From assembly GCF_009727055.1 (NCBI RefSeq), contig NC_052359.1:23532501-23596500 (forward strand): 64,000 nucleotides of DNA, read 5' to 3'. This DNA is from Benincasa hispida. Lineage: Eukaryota > Streptophyta > Magnoliopsida > Cucurbitales > Cucurbitaceae. The position numbers and the translations under genes were made by a program. The notes under the pieces were generated by a model. The model was not told the origin of the DNA, made no database searches, and saw only the letters and a program-made list of their open reading frames with translations. Positions 20,731-33,725 of this stretch are shown here, one piece after another. The number at the start of each line of letters is the position of its first letter. Within the stretch, counting starts at the first letter, position 1.

Positions 20731-23150
20731 CATTTATGATGCTATGAAATTTCTGAAAGAGTATTTGTCTCTTTGCTCCATTGATATGCATGATGAGATA
20801 GATGATATTGTTGATTCCATGTTGTATGAAAATTTTAGTTGTTTGGTAGCTCCTTCTATAGATTATGACTTTGATTGGATTTCCCATAATTCTTCTCATG
20901 CATCTCTTAATTTTGCGATCATAATGTATCAACAAAAAGCATGTTTCTAATTCTTCTCTTGAATTTTGCAAAATTGAAAAATCTTCAAAATATGATGATT
21001 TAAATACCTCCAATAATTTTTTCCAAAATGTTGATACTTTAAAAATAAATAAAAAATCTCAAACCAAAATTTATTTGAAAGAAAAACCTTCAACTCATGA
21101 TTCTAATTCTAAATTTGTTTGTAATAACAAAAACAAAAATAAGGCTTCTAACTTTTGCTCTATTTTTATAGTGCAGTTAAAAGGAATTGAGTCCAAGACT
21201 CTCCCATCTCCTAAGAAGAGCAAATTCTTGCGTAGTTTTTTCAAGAATCCCAAGAAGAAAGGACCTAAAAAGACCGAGACTTTTCATGTTCCTTGAAATA
21301 GGAAAGATTTTCCAGATGAACGGGCACATGCTTAAAATCTACAACAAAGCGCATGTAAACCAAGTCCAATTGGACTTTTGTTTGGCTAATCCCTCGTACA
21401 CGTGATTCATCTCTTCACCAACGTCGAGCAAGCGACGCTAAAAATTTGCAAAACAGGACGAATTTCTTTTCACTTTCATTTTTTTTCTTTCTTTTCTTTT
21501 TCTTTTACTTTCTTATTTTTTTAATTTATTAGCATATTTTGTTCATAAATAAAAGAATAATTGATTTTTTTTTCTTTGTAGATAAACTCTCAAAAGAAAA
21601 AGGAAAGCTCGGCAAAACAAAAACAAGAACAAGGAATTCTCGTTCTCTCAATCAATCAAAAGAATAAGCAATCCCAAAGACTGGGGAAGTTTCTTTCTAC
21701 ATCCCTTAGTTTTTGTTCTTGAACACATATGCTTAGTTTAAACATTAAGGACAATGTTCAATTTTTAAGTTGGGGGTGGGAAACATTGTTTGCATGTTTT
21801 TTATATTCTTTTTCATAGAAAAATGAGTTTTACTAAAATTTTTGCTCTATGATGATATATAATTATGCATGTCTGGAACCCTTGAACATCTAAGCTTGGG
21901 TTAAATTTAGATTTTTATTATTTTGATATCTTGATATCTTGATTAGATTTGTGGCTCTAATATCTTGATAATTGCTTTGGTATTCTGAAATTGAAAATTT
22001 TTTACTTCTTAATGAAATATGTCTTCCATATCAAGATTGATTTTTTCATATTCTTTGTTAATTCTCCATGACTTCTTGTTGCCTTAAAAAGACTATTGTT
22101 TGACTCTTTACCCATTTTCCTTTAAATGAATAAATGCTTGATTGATTGAACGCATAAAAACACAAAATAAAAGAATCACATTAATTTTGTTTATGCATAA
22201 TTTCATTTTCACAAATCATTTCTTTCTTATCAATGAAATTTTGATAATGCACTCTTTTTAGCAAAGATACAAGTAAAATTTTAGACATTTTAAAATTTTC
22301 TAACAAAATTTTGAAACCATTTTTCAAAAGAAAATTTTGTTTCCTTTTAATTTCATAAAAAATCGAATGCTTTGTTTTTATATTTGTTTAGAATTTTAGA
22401 CTTTTAGAAATGTCATTTCTACTTGATTTCCTTTGTTACCTCGATAGGACAACTTTTGGTCTAAGAACAACCATCTTGTTAGAGTAGCAAGTCTAGACAA
22501 ATAAGATACAATAGGGCCTTCTAAAAAAAGGTTGTTAGCATCTAAAAAAAAAAATAATAATTCAGCAATCTTGCAAAATAACATAACTTTCACTAATGTG
22601 TATGTGTGTGCTTGGATAGTGGAGAAAAGAGTTACCTCCATCGTGTCTAGTTATGGCCCGCGAGAAAAGAGCAATTGGTTTCTGACTGTGTGAGTGTGAA
22701 AGTTATCCCTCTCGGTAAAAGAAATACTAATTAAGATTTGTGTGTGAGAGTTTATAAAAGGTACCATTGTCTTAGAATTCCCTCTCTTTTGCAAATTTAG
22801 GTATATCTTAGACTGATAACCAATAGCCTTAGACTCCTAAATAAACTAAGAACCTTGCAATCTTTTCCTTCATGATTTTGGTAGAAAAAGAATTTTCTTT
22901 TAAAAAATAAGTCTCAATTGATTGTTAGTAAATTTTAAACTTTTAAATGCTTGTATTGTATCAATTCTTCCTTGATTGTTGAGAAAAGAGTTGAGAATGA
23001 AATATTTGTGTATGTCAAACTAGCATATAAACAATTTGATTGAACAAACAAATGAATAAATAAACAATTAAGTGATTCATGTTTTTGCTTTGATTGAATG
23101 TATGTTTTTAATTTTACTTGCTTGAAACGACCAAGAGTTAAATTGGGGTA
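20731..23150 (+). mobile_element. 3' region of the deleted Athila-like element
   Basis: After the pol deletion, ORFs at 20744-20950 and 21075-21296 have no recognised domain; the first resembles the segment that follows the Athila protease and the second ends in a basic SFFKNPKKKGPKK tail. At about 21414-21450 comes the gtcgagcaagcgacgctaaa signature, and at 21745-21785 cattaaggacaatgttc then aagttgggggtggg, the two landmarks also seen at 490-535 and 2695-2740. A further 1.3 kb of AT-rich untranslated DNA leads to agagttaaattgggg at about 23130-23145, a likely remnant of the polypurine tract. No 3' LTR follows, so the element is cut off. Confidence 0.5.
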
Positions 23151-24989
23151 CTGAGTTACGTCAATCCATTGATTACATAATACAATTGAATGAAGAGTTG
23201 AAGTTGCAAGAGTAAGAACAAACAAAGAAGAATCAAACCACATAAGCTATTTAAAATTAAAAGGTTTGTCCATTGCCTCAATATGACCAACCAATTCAAG
23301 ATGAGAGAAATGATTTACAAGGCAAAAAGGAAGATTCTAATGGTGATGTTGAGATAAATGAAGGTGATCATCAAAGTTTGAGAGAGGAATCAAATATGAA
23401 GTTGATATGGAGAGCGAGGAGATATTTGAAGTATGTGTTGATAAGGAGACCATAACAAATTTTCTAGAAAAGTGAGTAGAGAGGACAGTGTGGAGACTAA
23501 GAAAAATAGAGAAAGGTGAGACTATAGAAATAAAAGAAAAAGAAGAAAGTGTGATTAAGAGTGAATGTGAAAAAAAAACATTCAAGTGAGAAAAATCATG
23601 ACAATAGAATTTATTTTTCAACTAACGTTCTTCTTTATTATTTTTTTGTGTTCTTGATGGTACAATAAAGACATGAAAAAAGATATGAATTTATGTTCCT
23701 ATTATTTTTCTTGTGTTCTCGATGACATGGAAAAATGAGTATAACACTCTACGCATGGAGTTCATATTTAATACCGAAGACCAAGTGTTTGAACAAGTTC
23801 GAGATGATGATTACAAAGTTGTTTTCTAAGGTGATCCTTTAGATTCGAGGATGAATCTCCTTGAAGAAGTGGAGAATGATAAGGAAATAAGTGGCAATCA
23901 CAAGAGCTAGAGCTAAAAGTTTTCTTCAATATTTTTTGTACATTATTTTAATTTTTGAATTTTTGTATTTAGTATATTTGTAAATGTTTAGAATTTCACA
24001 ATACATAAATTTTGTTTAAACATTCATTTAGCTTCATTTTAATATTTTTTGCCATGAAATTTACGAGTTAGTTTTGAGTCATCATCATTTAAGATAAATT
24101 ACTTGAGTGAAAAACAATATTGCAAATCAAATTTTAGCAACATATGAAAGACAAAAAAAAAATTATTATTCTTGTTAATTTCTCATCGGGTCTAATTTGT
24201 ATTTGATCATGTAAATGTTTTTATAATTATTTTGTATGTTTAATGCTATATATTTTTTATTTTACATAATTAAATTATATTTAAAATATAAAATAAAAGG
24301 GAAGGTAAAGGGGAAAATAAAAAAAACGAGAAACAAGAAAAAATTATAAAAAAAATTTCGTTTATCATTTTTTTCCAAGAAACAATAAAAAGAAATAGTC
24401 ACCAAACATATTCTTATTTCTAGTCCTTAAAAAAAAATAGAAAACAAATAAAAAAAAACAAGAAATGAAATTAAGAATGTTATCAAACGAGTCCTAAATG
24501 TTTGCTTTTCCAAGATATGGTGAAGAGTTAAATTGATCCTCCCATCAAGCTATGGTAGTTCCCTTTATCATTAGGATCGGACAAAGCTTGAAACTCCCAT
24601 CAACCCTTGATCTTCAAAGTACTCCACAAGTAAGATCCAATCCTCACTTGAACGCTCTAAATATTCATGCATTCTATCACAAGAATACACAAGACACAAA
24701 GCTTAAAAACTTTCGAGGTTTAAAACCCAAAATATTATATTTTTAAAATATTCTATGTCTGAATACAAATAGCATAACTATAAGTAGCCTCAAATTTAAA
24801 CCTTACATATTCTATGAGGCATTTGAAGGGTTGTAATTATCACACTTTGTGACTAGAATTGGCCATGATGTAAATGTAACCTAAAAAGCAAATAAAAGGA
24901 TAAAAAATTGAAATTACATTTAATATTCATCATATTGAAATCTTTACTTGAAAGTTTCCTTCATTTTCGTAGTAATGTTGTTTTGAACA
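23151..24989. other. AT-rich stretch with a trace of a gypsy polyprotein
   Basis: No intact gene. At about 23838-23880 the frame reads DSRMNLLEEVENDKEI, and a frameshifted ITRARAKSF follows at about 23893-23920. In several plant gypsy polyproteins a DxRxNLFEEGGND segment is followed by a GPITRARAK tail, so this could be a remnant. The rest is A- and T-rich with small ORFs that I cannot assign. The stretch 24500-24960 has short runs resembling LTR leader sequence but no family match. Confidence 0.35.
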
Positions 24990-26595
24990 GAATTGACTAC
25001 AACCTGACCACTCTACTCAATGAGCTATAAAATTTTCAATCCCTATTCATTTCTGAAGGTTGGGTTGTTCCAAATCCTATGTTACAACTCTCCGAAGGGA
25101 TCGCCATGATTAACGACTAGCTAATGCCGTCTAAAAACGACAGCTGGCACAACATAGAATTCACGTTTCAAAACTAATGGGAGGAGACCGTAGAATATGT
25201 TGACACATTTGCTTCACCCACTTACTATGAACTACTTCCCACATTCACCTTGTTATTGACTCATGCAAACACTTTTCTAATGGAGAAGTTGAGGTAAAAC
25301 TACACGAAGCCGAGCATGGATCTCACGGTGTGAACTCTTGAAAACGTGAGAGCTAAAAACGATATATCAAATATATTTTTAATCTCCCACTGAATTGTTC
25401 TAAATATTTGGGTATTCATTTTACTCAAGTTTGTTCCGACTAGTTAAACAAACTATGTCTAGGTGTTTATCCACGTATAAGGTTTATATTTGGATTTATC
25501 CTACAATGTCTAGGTGATAAACCAGTTTTAAAACCTCATATCGCTCATGTATTGCTTATAAAACTGGTTAACATTGCTCAATTATTTGGCTATAATCCCT
25601 AGGTAAGAGGTATTTCGTAGACCGTCAACTTAAAACCCCAGGCCTTAGATAAGATTATATACCTATTGAGTTTGTAACCATATTTTACAAGATGTCGACC
25701 TATTTTAACTATTAAGTTGGTGGTTCACCTACGTGAGCATGCCTTATCTTTATTATGATTTTAAATATCTAACTCAATTTATAACATCTAGATTGCTCGA
25801 ACCGCCTTGAACCGGACCCAGACCTCTCGAACCGAACCTCCAATGCTCAAAATTAGGCTAAACCGGGCAAAAACCATCGAGTACCATCAAGCATCGAGTA
25901 TGCCTTCGTGCATCGAGTATTTCACTAAATACCATCGAGTAAGACATCGAGTACCATCAAGGATGGCATTGTGCATCAAGTATTTCACAAAATATCATCG
26001 AGTATGACATTGAGTACCATCGAGTATGGAATCATGCATTGAGTATTTCACAAAATGCCATCGAGTATGAGCATCGAGTACCATCGAGTATGGCATCGTG
26101 CATCGAGTATTTCACAAAATGCCATCAAGTATAAGCATCGAGTACCATCGAGTATGGCATCGTGCATCGAGTATTTCACAAAATACCATGAAGTATGAGT
26201 ATCGAGTACCATCGAGTATGGAATTGTGCATCGAGTATTTCACAAAATACCATCGAGTTACTCATCGAGTATGGCATCGAGCATCGAGTATTTCACAAAA
26301 TACCATCCAATATTGGGCAGTGGCTAAAAAAATAGTTATGTTGCTCGACCTTCTTCACTTTTTTCTTTAGTTACATTCTAATTGCAACTCTAATTACTCC
26401 AATCGAACTAACAAACACTTAATCACACATAAAGGCCCATCAATAAAGAGTCAATTACAAGAATTACAAGATAATTAAAGAGAAAATAATGCCAAAACTC
26501 AGAGGAAAAAAACAACATATTAGTTCACCATTTTCATATAACTTATAAAAAACACCCAACAAGCCAAATTAACTCGAATTGAATGCTTAAACCTG
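24990..26595 (-). mobile_element. Untranslated leader of a family A copia element (minus strand)
   Basis: Read from the primer site at 26607 downwards, this is the long non-coding leader between the 5' LTR and gag. It aligns by eye with 40890-42660 (minus strand) and 54241-55263 (plus strand). Shared blocks include the cacggtgtgaactcttg block at 25325, the tggatttatcctac block near 25491 and the taccctaggtaagag-like block near 25600. The part nearest the LTR contains cgaaccg words at 25798-25850 and then a tandem array (25868-26310). No gag follows to the left, so only the LTR and leader remain of this copy. Confidence 0.65.
25868..26310. repeat. Tandem ATCGAGTA array inside the copia leader
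   Basis: An array of imperfect longer units of about 50 bp (catcgagtaccatcgag then tatggcatcgtgcatcgag then tatttcacaaaataccat), repeated about six to eight times, each made of shorter cATCGAGTA words. It gives ORFs of 66 and 90 codons (25807-26007, 26098-26370) which are artefacts of the repeat. The same word in reverse (actcgat) forms a second array at 39205-39530 inside an unrelated Athila LTR. Confidence 0.85.
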
Positions 26596-26607
26596 GCTGT
26601 GATACCA
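26596..26607 (-). other. Primer-binding site, family A copia element
   Basis: gctgtgatacca, the reverse complement of tggtatcacagc, one change from the initiator-methionine tRNA site TGGTATCAGAGC. It lies two bases from the LTR terminus at 26610. Confidence 0.8.
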
Positions 26608-26609
26608 AT

Positions 26610-28545
26610 TGTTGGAATACTAAAACAAGAAGCAAAAGAAAATGGGATCATTAAGCATTCTAATTCCTTAATTTTGACATCAAAATGAGTATGTTCATAA
26701 GTAATTAAGAAGGATTCAACACATGTCTTTGAATACCCTCCAATGCAAGCTGCTCCTCACGAATCCTCAGCTCCAAATCTTCAGTGAACCACCAAGAGAT
26801 CTTCTCTACTATTCTCAACCTTGAATTTGAGTGGTAGAACTCACAAATGGAGTGAATTTGTGAAGGAAATAGAATGGGTTTTAGGTGAGGAAGAAGAACT
26901 CAGCAGGAACAGAATTTTCCAGCAACTTCAGCACTCAATAATGCCAAATTGGTGTGTTTTTCTTCCTCAACTACATGCATACATGATTAAATTCAGTCAA
27001 AGACACATCCAGCTTAAAGATCAAGCGTGATAGATGTGTGAATTGTAAAGTTCCACCTACTTAGTTGGTGAAACATTAGATTGTTCCACTAAGTGGAAAA
27101 TTCCAATTTTAAAATACAATTTGAAAGTTAATTTTAATTAATTCAAAAATTAATTAAAATTTCACAATTCAATTTTTTAATTGAATTATATTTGAAAATT
27201 AATTTGATTTTAATTAATTAAACAATAATTTAATGTCATATATTAAATTAATCACACACCTAATTTTCAACATGAATCCTATTCATGTAATTAATATTTA
27301 AATCAATATTTAAATATTATAAACTCTCCAATTTCATTTAATTTTGATAAATTAACCGTTAATTAATTATATCAAATATAATTATATAAACTCTAATTTG
27401 ATTTAAACTATTCAATAGAACCCTAAATTCAATTTGAACACGTCAAACTGATATTATTCAAAATTCATTCAATTTACTAATTCAAGGTGTTCATGTTTTA
27501 CGAGATAGTAGAGGGACCTTATGGAACTACTAATCATTAGCTCCAACGATTTAAGATTAACTGGTTAAAACTCTTTAAACCAAATTAATCAATATTCGTT
27601 AACTATCGAGTCACACTACTATAGCTCGATAGTTGCACTATCCTCACTGTAGATATATTTGTGTCCACTTGATTTAACTATAATCGGTAAGTCGACCCTT
27701 CACAGGTTGTTCGTAATAACGACTAGGTCAAATGTTATTTTACCCCCAAAATTACATCTTGCTCCTTAAGTTCCATTGATCCTCTAATGAACAATTAGTT
27801 TGTGATCCAATCACCAAACTGGATCCCTTTCGAGCAAATGAGAGAGTGAGGCCCTTGTTCAAGGCTTGGATTTAGCACTTAAGAGAACAACCTGGATTCA
27901 GTCTCTCCCTTAAATCGAAAAGGCATGAATTCCATTTTGCAGAACTATGTCTCCAGCTATCTATCCGATCTTATCATGGGAGGCTTATTGAGCAATGATG
28001 TTGGACTACGCTCGCCTATGCAGATCAAAGGATAATCCCGAATAAACAGGAGTTCATAGTTAGCTCAGGATTAAGATCAAGTTACCTAGGACATCTAAGC
28101 GAAATAGTCAGTCTTAAACAATAAACAGTGGTGTAAAGTAAGAGTGACTTATTTCTTGGTCCGATCTTATGCAAACTCATTGCATAAGATGTACCCACAT
28201 CTTATGTCAATACATGAACGAATCAGGATCACTTCGTTTGCAGTATCTTACAACAAATTGTAACAACTACAGAGTGGGCCGCATCCGATAATGTTACTAA
28301 AATAAGGCACCCAACATTATTCGTATAATATAGATCATTTTGGTTATTTACTCGAACCTGATCTACTTTTATGTCTCCACATAAAGTTCAAGTATTCATA
28401 TAATAGTCATAGATCTTAGTTTATTGGAAGTGCAATTTACAAATTCAATAAGCACTTTATTGAAGAAATGTTAAATAATATCTTTATTAATAATAGAAAA
28501 TGTTTAACTCTACAAACAACAAGTTTTATAACATACAACCCAACA
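26610..28545 (-). mobile_element. 5' LTR of a family A copia element (minus strand)
   Basis: Terminal words are tgttggaatac at the left and acaacccaaca at the right, so in the sense direction it starts TGTTGGGTTGTATG and ends TTCCAACA. Length is 1936 bp. The primer site adjoining at the left shows it is a 5' LTR. The next bases, AGTAC, continue into family B LTR sequence equivalent to agtacatcaatttacc near 29970. This element therefore probably inserted in a family B LTR with target AGTAC. The matching left flank is not seen, so the duplication is unproven. Confidence 0.8.
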
Positions 28546-30816
28546 AGTACAATTAGGCCAAGATTACTGTTTTGCCCCTATAGATACATATAACTCCTTA
28601 AATACCACTGATCCCTCTAATGAACTATAAGTCATAGTCCAACTATGACCAAACCCATCTCAGGCCAAGAGAGGGTGTGGCGCCACATTATTCAAGCCCC
28701 AGAATCAGCTTTTAAGGGAGAAATTTGAAGGAACTCTTATTTAAGAGAACCAGTGAGTGGTAGCAAGATCATTCCAAACCCATTGTGAAAGAATTAAAGG
28801 CATTCAAAAACATAAAGAATAGTTATGCATCTTAGAACAAATTCCAGCTTGCTTTAGTAACAAATACAAAAGGGAATGAGAGACATACCTTTGAAGAACA
28901 CTTTTGCTATCAATCTCTCGCTTTTGTGAAGACTTAGACAGTAACCTCTGGCTCTCATTCAGATCACCTACCCAATCATCTAGTGATCACAAACAGTCTT
29001 CTCCACGAACAAGCACCCTTCGACACCATCACTCGATAACCTTGGTATTCTCGGAGTGAAAATCCAGGAGGTGTGGGCTCTATTGTGAATTTGGTAGAGG
29101 TGTAGGTAACGATCAAACTATACAATAAAGCAAGTGGGAGAAGATACTGTCCATCGCATAGACTGAAAATGCTTGATTGTTTAGAAAATCTCGAAAGTAC
29201 ACGATCGTTTACTAAAACATTCTAGATCATTTACACGATCATTTAGTAAATCTCACTTAGCACTGCTCGTTTAGTAAATCGCTTTACACGATCATTTAGT
29301 AAAATTCACTAGTACATGATCGTTTAGAAATTCACTTGAAGGCTATCGTGTAGTCTCTCGTAAGCTAAACTATTAGTAATGCAACTAATGAAGCGATCAC
29401 CTTACAAAATGAAAATACTTTTCATTTTATCCTTCAGTTACTTAAAACTGAAAAATAACCTCCGACTTTTATGGTTAATGGAGAAAATAACCAACCACAA
29501 TTATCTAATAGTTGTTATAATTATAAATAAATATAATAACTAACTTATCATATGTAATATTTAAACCATATTTTTTTCCTCCTTTATTTAATATAAATCA
29601 CATTTATATCAATTCCTCTAATTAATATAACTCATATGTCATATCAATTATATCACATATAATTGAACCGGTTTAATTATATCATATATAATCAAACTCC
29701 CTCTTGTTAATTTGAACACTTCAAACTAACCCAAAAACTGATTCTCAACTTGAATCCATTAAGCTACCAAAGGGACCTTATGGACCTGTAACTTGAAGTT
29801 CCAACGGTACGTGAATAACTGACTAAACTCTTTACTTACGAAATCCACCATCTGTTAACTGTCGGACACTCCACTAAAGACTGATAGTTGCACTCTTCTC
29901 ACTACAAATATATTTCTATGTCCATTGGATATGACCAATCAACAGTACAATAACCCTTCACAGATCGCTCGTAGTACATCAATTTACCATTTTGGCCCTG
30001 TAGTTACATCTAACTCCTTAAGTACCACTGATTTCTCTAATGAACAATAAGTCATAGTCCTACTATGAGTGAACACCTCTCAAGTCATGAGAAAGTGTGT
30101 GGTGCCACATTGTTCAAGCCCCGGAATCAGCCCTTAAAGGAGCAATCTATCTACTTACCCCTACTTTGGGAAGGAGTGAATTCCATCTTGTGTAGCTGAG
30201 TTCTCAGCTCCTCAATTAGACGAATCCCCAAAGTGATAGGTTTGAGTCGGTAATCTGGCCACTCGCACCCATGAAAATCAAAGGACCGCCCTCATAGGCA
30301 GGAGTTACCAACTCACTCAAGATTAAGGTCATGTTACCTATGGTCATCCCAGTGAAATGAAAGTCTTTGTCATGAACGACATTATATAACGAGACTAAAC
30401 ACTTCGTAGTCCAGTTTTATACAAATTCCTTTGTATAGGACACCCCCGCTTGCATGTCTCCACATGAATGATCAGGATCAGACCATCTGAAGCACTTTAC
30501 AACACTTGTAACATCTACAAAGCGGGTCGTATCCGTAGTATCACCAGGATAAAGTTTCCATCCTTTATCCATATATTACAGACCATTAAGGTTATCACTT
30601 AAGGCATGATCCACTTCTAAGTCTCCACGTACATGATTAAGTTATAACGATAACTAGGGATCTTAGTTTATTGGTTTGTGCTAAATGCACTAAATATCTC
30701 ATATTTCATAGACAACAGTGAAGAAAATATCTCATATTATTACATCACAGGCGTTTGTTCATACAGATGTTTACAAACTATAGAACTCTATGAGATTTAG
30801 GGCATCAACCCCAACA
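28546..30816 (-). mobile_element. Family B copia LTR, minus strand, with a rearranged left side
   Basis: From about 28745 to 30816 this is a reverse family B LTR ending ggcatcaaccccaaca (sense start TGTTGGGGTTGATGCCC). A further piece at 28546-28740 repeats a middle part of the same LTR (compare 28590-28700 with 30010-30150), so the copy is rearranged or composite. It lies directly left of an RNase H remnant on the same strand, with a tagggcaat-containing purine-rich tract at 30816-30840, so it is best read as the 3' LTR of that element. A gatcg-word cluster lies at 29173-29335. Confidence 0.7.
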
Positions 30817-30844
30817 TAATTGCCCTAGTCCCACTAGGTGATCC

Positions 30845-31494
30845 TTGAATACTTTAGCCGAGAAGACCTTTGTAAATAAAATAGCTAAGTTCTCTTGTGA
30901 GTCTATGTGCGTGACAATCGCGTCTCATCTATGTAAAGTCTCCCTAATGAGATGGTACTTTTGTTCTATGTGCTTTTCACGTTTATGGCTTCTAGGTTCC
31001 TTTATGTTTGCAACTACTCCATTGCTATCACAATATAAAGTGACTAGCAGATGCATATTTGGAACTACTTCCAAAACATTAAGGAACTTTCTAAGCCATA
31101 CTTTTCTTTATCCACATCGTGGAGTCAGGAATACAACTTTTCTTGATACTTTTTTACAATACTGCTTCTCTATTCAGAGTGGATACTGACCTCGAAGTAG
31201 ATTTCCTTGAATCAATATGGATCTTGAAGTTAGAATCAGTGTATGCAGTAAGGATCAGACCCTTAGCCTGATATACGAGCATATAATTTTTCGTTATTTG
31301 AAGATACTTGAGGATGTTCTTAATGGTAGTGCAATTATCATATCCAGGATTGGACTGAAATCTGCTGACGATTCCAACTGCATAGCATATGTCAGGACAA
31401 TTACACAATATAGCATACATTAAGCTCCCTACTAGTGATGCATATGGAATTCGTTTCATAACCTCAACTTCTTGAGGTGTCTTAGGACTTTGTT
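30845..31494 (-). pseudogene. RNase H remnant of a family B copia element
   Basis: The 101-codon ORF 31154-31459 reads MKRIPYASLVGSLMYAILC, then PDICYAVGIVSRFQSNPG, LKYLQITKNYMLVYQ and LTAYTDSNFKI, the conserved start of the copia RNase H with its TDSNF site (usual form TDSDF). Further frames give LRKFLNVLEVVPN, VTLYCDSNGVVAN, REKHIEQKYHLIRE and a decayed ADPFTK segment (LAILFTK) close to 30880. In the family this domain degrades the RNA strand during reverse transcription. Stops and frameshifts after the first third inactivate it. The upstream part (RT) is cut off by the gypsy LTR at 31495; downstream is the 3' LTR. Confidence 0.8.
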
Positions 31495-33599
31495 TGTCAC
31501 ACCCCCTCCCAGATTACCTTCTTAACCTAAAAAGGGATGTGATGACAGTAGTTACTGACCCTCTCACCGGCACTTACTGCCTAACTTACATTTTAAACCA
31601 ACTTTAGATACCTAATATGAATTTATGGCTTAATAGCAACAATAATTATTACAAGACCAGCAAGTGCAACATATTTACAACCTCAGAGCTTAACATACTA
31701 AATGTATTGAATAGATTAACTGAAACTTAACATTCTTATATTAACAGGGTTCTATAGCTACTATTTACATTCACAACTATGTACACTATAAAATCTAATG
31801 AGCCCATGACACTAAATTTAGTCTCTATACACACAAAACATGTGTACTGGTATTTACAGAACAAACACCTAGTCTTCCTTTAACTTTGAGTCTTTGAATG
31901 GCAGAGCAGCAAGAGAATTAGCTTCTGGGGAGTTGACCGCTACCTGGGAACGGAAAAACATTTAAAAACAGGGTGAGCTACTAGCCCAGTGAGTGACTTT
32001 AAAACATAAATCTCATCCTTCAACTAAAAGCTAGAAAACTAAATACTGAAACTAAAAACTTGTACATAAAACTTTTAAAACCATCATATCTAAAAACACA
32101 GCTGAATTGATTCCTAGTTGAGAGAGAACCCTTTTGCTCAATCTCTCAACATCGGATATCCTTATTTTAGAGAGAATCCTTTTGCTCAATCTCTCAAATA
32201 TAAGTCTGGGTTGGGGTGAGAACCCTTTTGTTTAACACCTTTTAGCCAATGTTGGGAAAGAACCCTCGTTGTTCAATCCTTACTGAACTGATTAACTGTC
32301 ATATGTGCACGTAGAGCAAATTGGATTCTGACGTCAAGGATCATTACTGAAGCAGGGTACCACTGCTTGTTATTGAACTGAGTGAATTATTCTGATACTC
32401 TCTCTATGTACTTTAGTATCAGAATCATAACATAACTAAAACTAGGTAATACAACTCAGACACCTTCTCCTTGTACTTCAGTATTGCACTAAAAATACCT
32501 TATAGGAAAACATTTTCATAAAAAAGGCTTACTGAAAACTTGACTTCATAAAACATAGTTTTCATATAATATCATTTGCTAACGCATGATCATCAACATC
32601 AAGGGCACATATGCTTTAAAACATAATACAAATATTTGTAACTTAAACATGTCATAGAATCTTCTTCTGAGAACTACTAAAGTTTAACCATTGTGTTAAA
32701 GCATACTTCATAAACTTTATAACTAGCATGCATTTATAAACTTAGGAAACTCTGTTGCTTAGAAACTTCTTGTAAAATAACTAACATAAAAGTAACTTTC
32801 AATAAAGCATGGATTATTAAAGCATTTGTAGCACATTTATAAAACATTTATAAATCATTTATAGTCACTCACAATTCTTGGGCAATCCTTTAATGGTCGG
32901 TACGCTTCCTTATTGATATCAATCCTGAAAACATTACATTATGCTTTAGCTTCCACTAATGGTCTTCTTGTGAGGCTAACTCTTCTAAATAAGTTTTCAT
33001 TTAGCCTTTCCTAAAGTGTTTTCAAACCAATGCATACCTTATTTTGCATTCAACACTTAGCAAATTTATTGGAGCTTTAGGTCTTTGCCTTGCGTCCACC
33101 TTACTATACGATCAACATGCTCCAGGTCCTAGCCATGCGTCCACCTTGCTATGCATTCAACCTGCTCGATCAACGCATCCCACAATGAATCATCGCATGC
33201 TCCAAACGTTTCCTTCAGCCGCACAAGATTGCCCACACTACCACTTATGCGCCCAAGTTCTCAACGCATAGAATTTAACACTGGCGCTCAGCCTTGCCTT
33301 CGCCCTTACGCCAACTTGAGCTACTTGCTTATTCAACCCAAGCAGCTGCCTGTTTATTCAAAGAAATTTCTAGATTCAAAGAAATAACTCAATTTCCAAG
33401 CCTTATCTCAAGAAATTTCCTTCTACAAACTTGTTCAAAAATTTCTTAGGAAGCTTACATTAAAATTTTAGCTCAGAAATATTCGAGGTTTAGTTGGAAA
33501 CCTCAAATATTCAATAGTGGCCCTGGATTACTTGAGAGCTTGACCTTGCTGTAGTTCTTCAAATTTCCAGGTCGTTTCTGTTGGTTTCCTCTTCCGGTA
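31495..33599 (-). mobile_element. Ty3/gypsy LTR (Tekay-like), minus strand, truncated
   Basis: Left end tgtcacaccccctcccagat is the reverse complement of the solo LTR end at 15624-15643, and the body matches that copy in reverse. Examples are tgagagagaacccttttgct near 32120 and ttatagtcactcacaatt near 32860. About 530 bp of the sense 5' end are missing at the right, where a family B copia LTR fragment begins at 33600. It separates a copia RNase H (30845-31494) from other copia sequence. The two ORFs at 33044-33387 lie in a cysteine- and histidine-coding repeat of the LTR and are not credible genes. Confidence 0.75.
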
Positions 33600-33725
33600 T
33601 GTTGGATTGGTACTAGCACACAGCGAAAGAAATCAGGATCCATAAGCACTCTAATTTATTCATTTTCGCAAAAACGAAAACATGCTTAAACAAAATTTAA
33701 TGGGTTTCAAGACATACCTTTAAAG
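33600..33725 (-). mobile_element. Family B copia LTR fragment, minus strand
   Basis: Begins tgttggattggtactagc, the reverse complement of a family B LTR end. It carries the block caagacataccttt that also occurs near 28890, and is cut after 126 bp by a plus-strand family B LTR. The bases TAAAG at 33721-33725 may be one half of the target duplication. Confidence 0.6.

Noticed and set aside
25868..26310. CRISPR-like array (short repeats with similar spacing).
   Set aside because: Repeats are imperfect words within longer degenerate units, spacers are not unique, no cas genes are present, and the context is a plant retroelement leader.
25807..26370. ORFs of 66 and 90 codons in the ATCGAGTA array.
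   Set aside because: Open frames are a by-product of the repeat; the array is non-coding leader sequence in a copia element.
33044..33387. Two overlapping ORFs with many C, H and P residues.
   Set aside because: They lie in the reverse gypsy LTR and the reading is on the strand opposite to the element; no domain.
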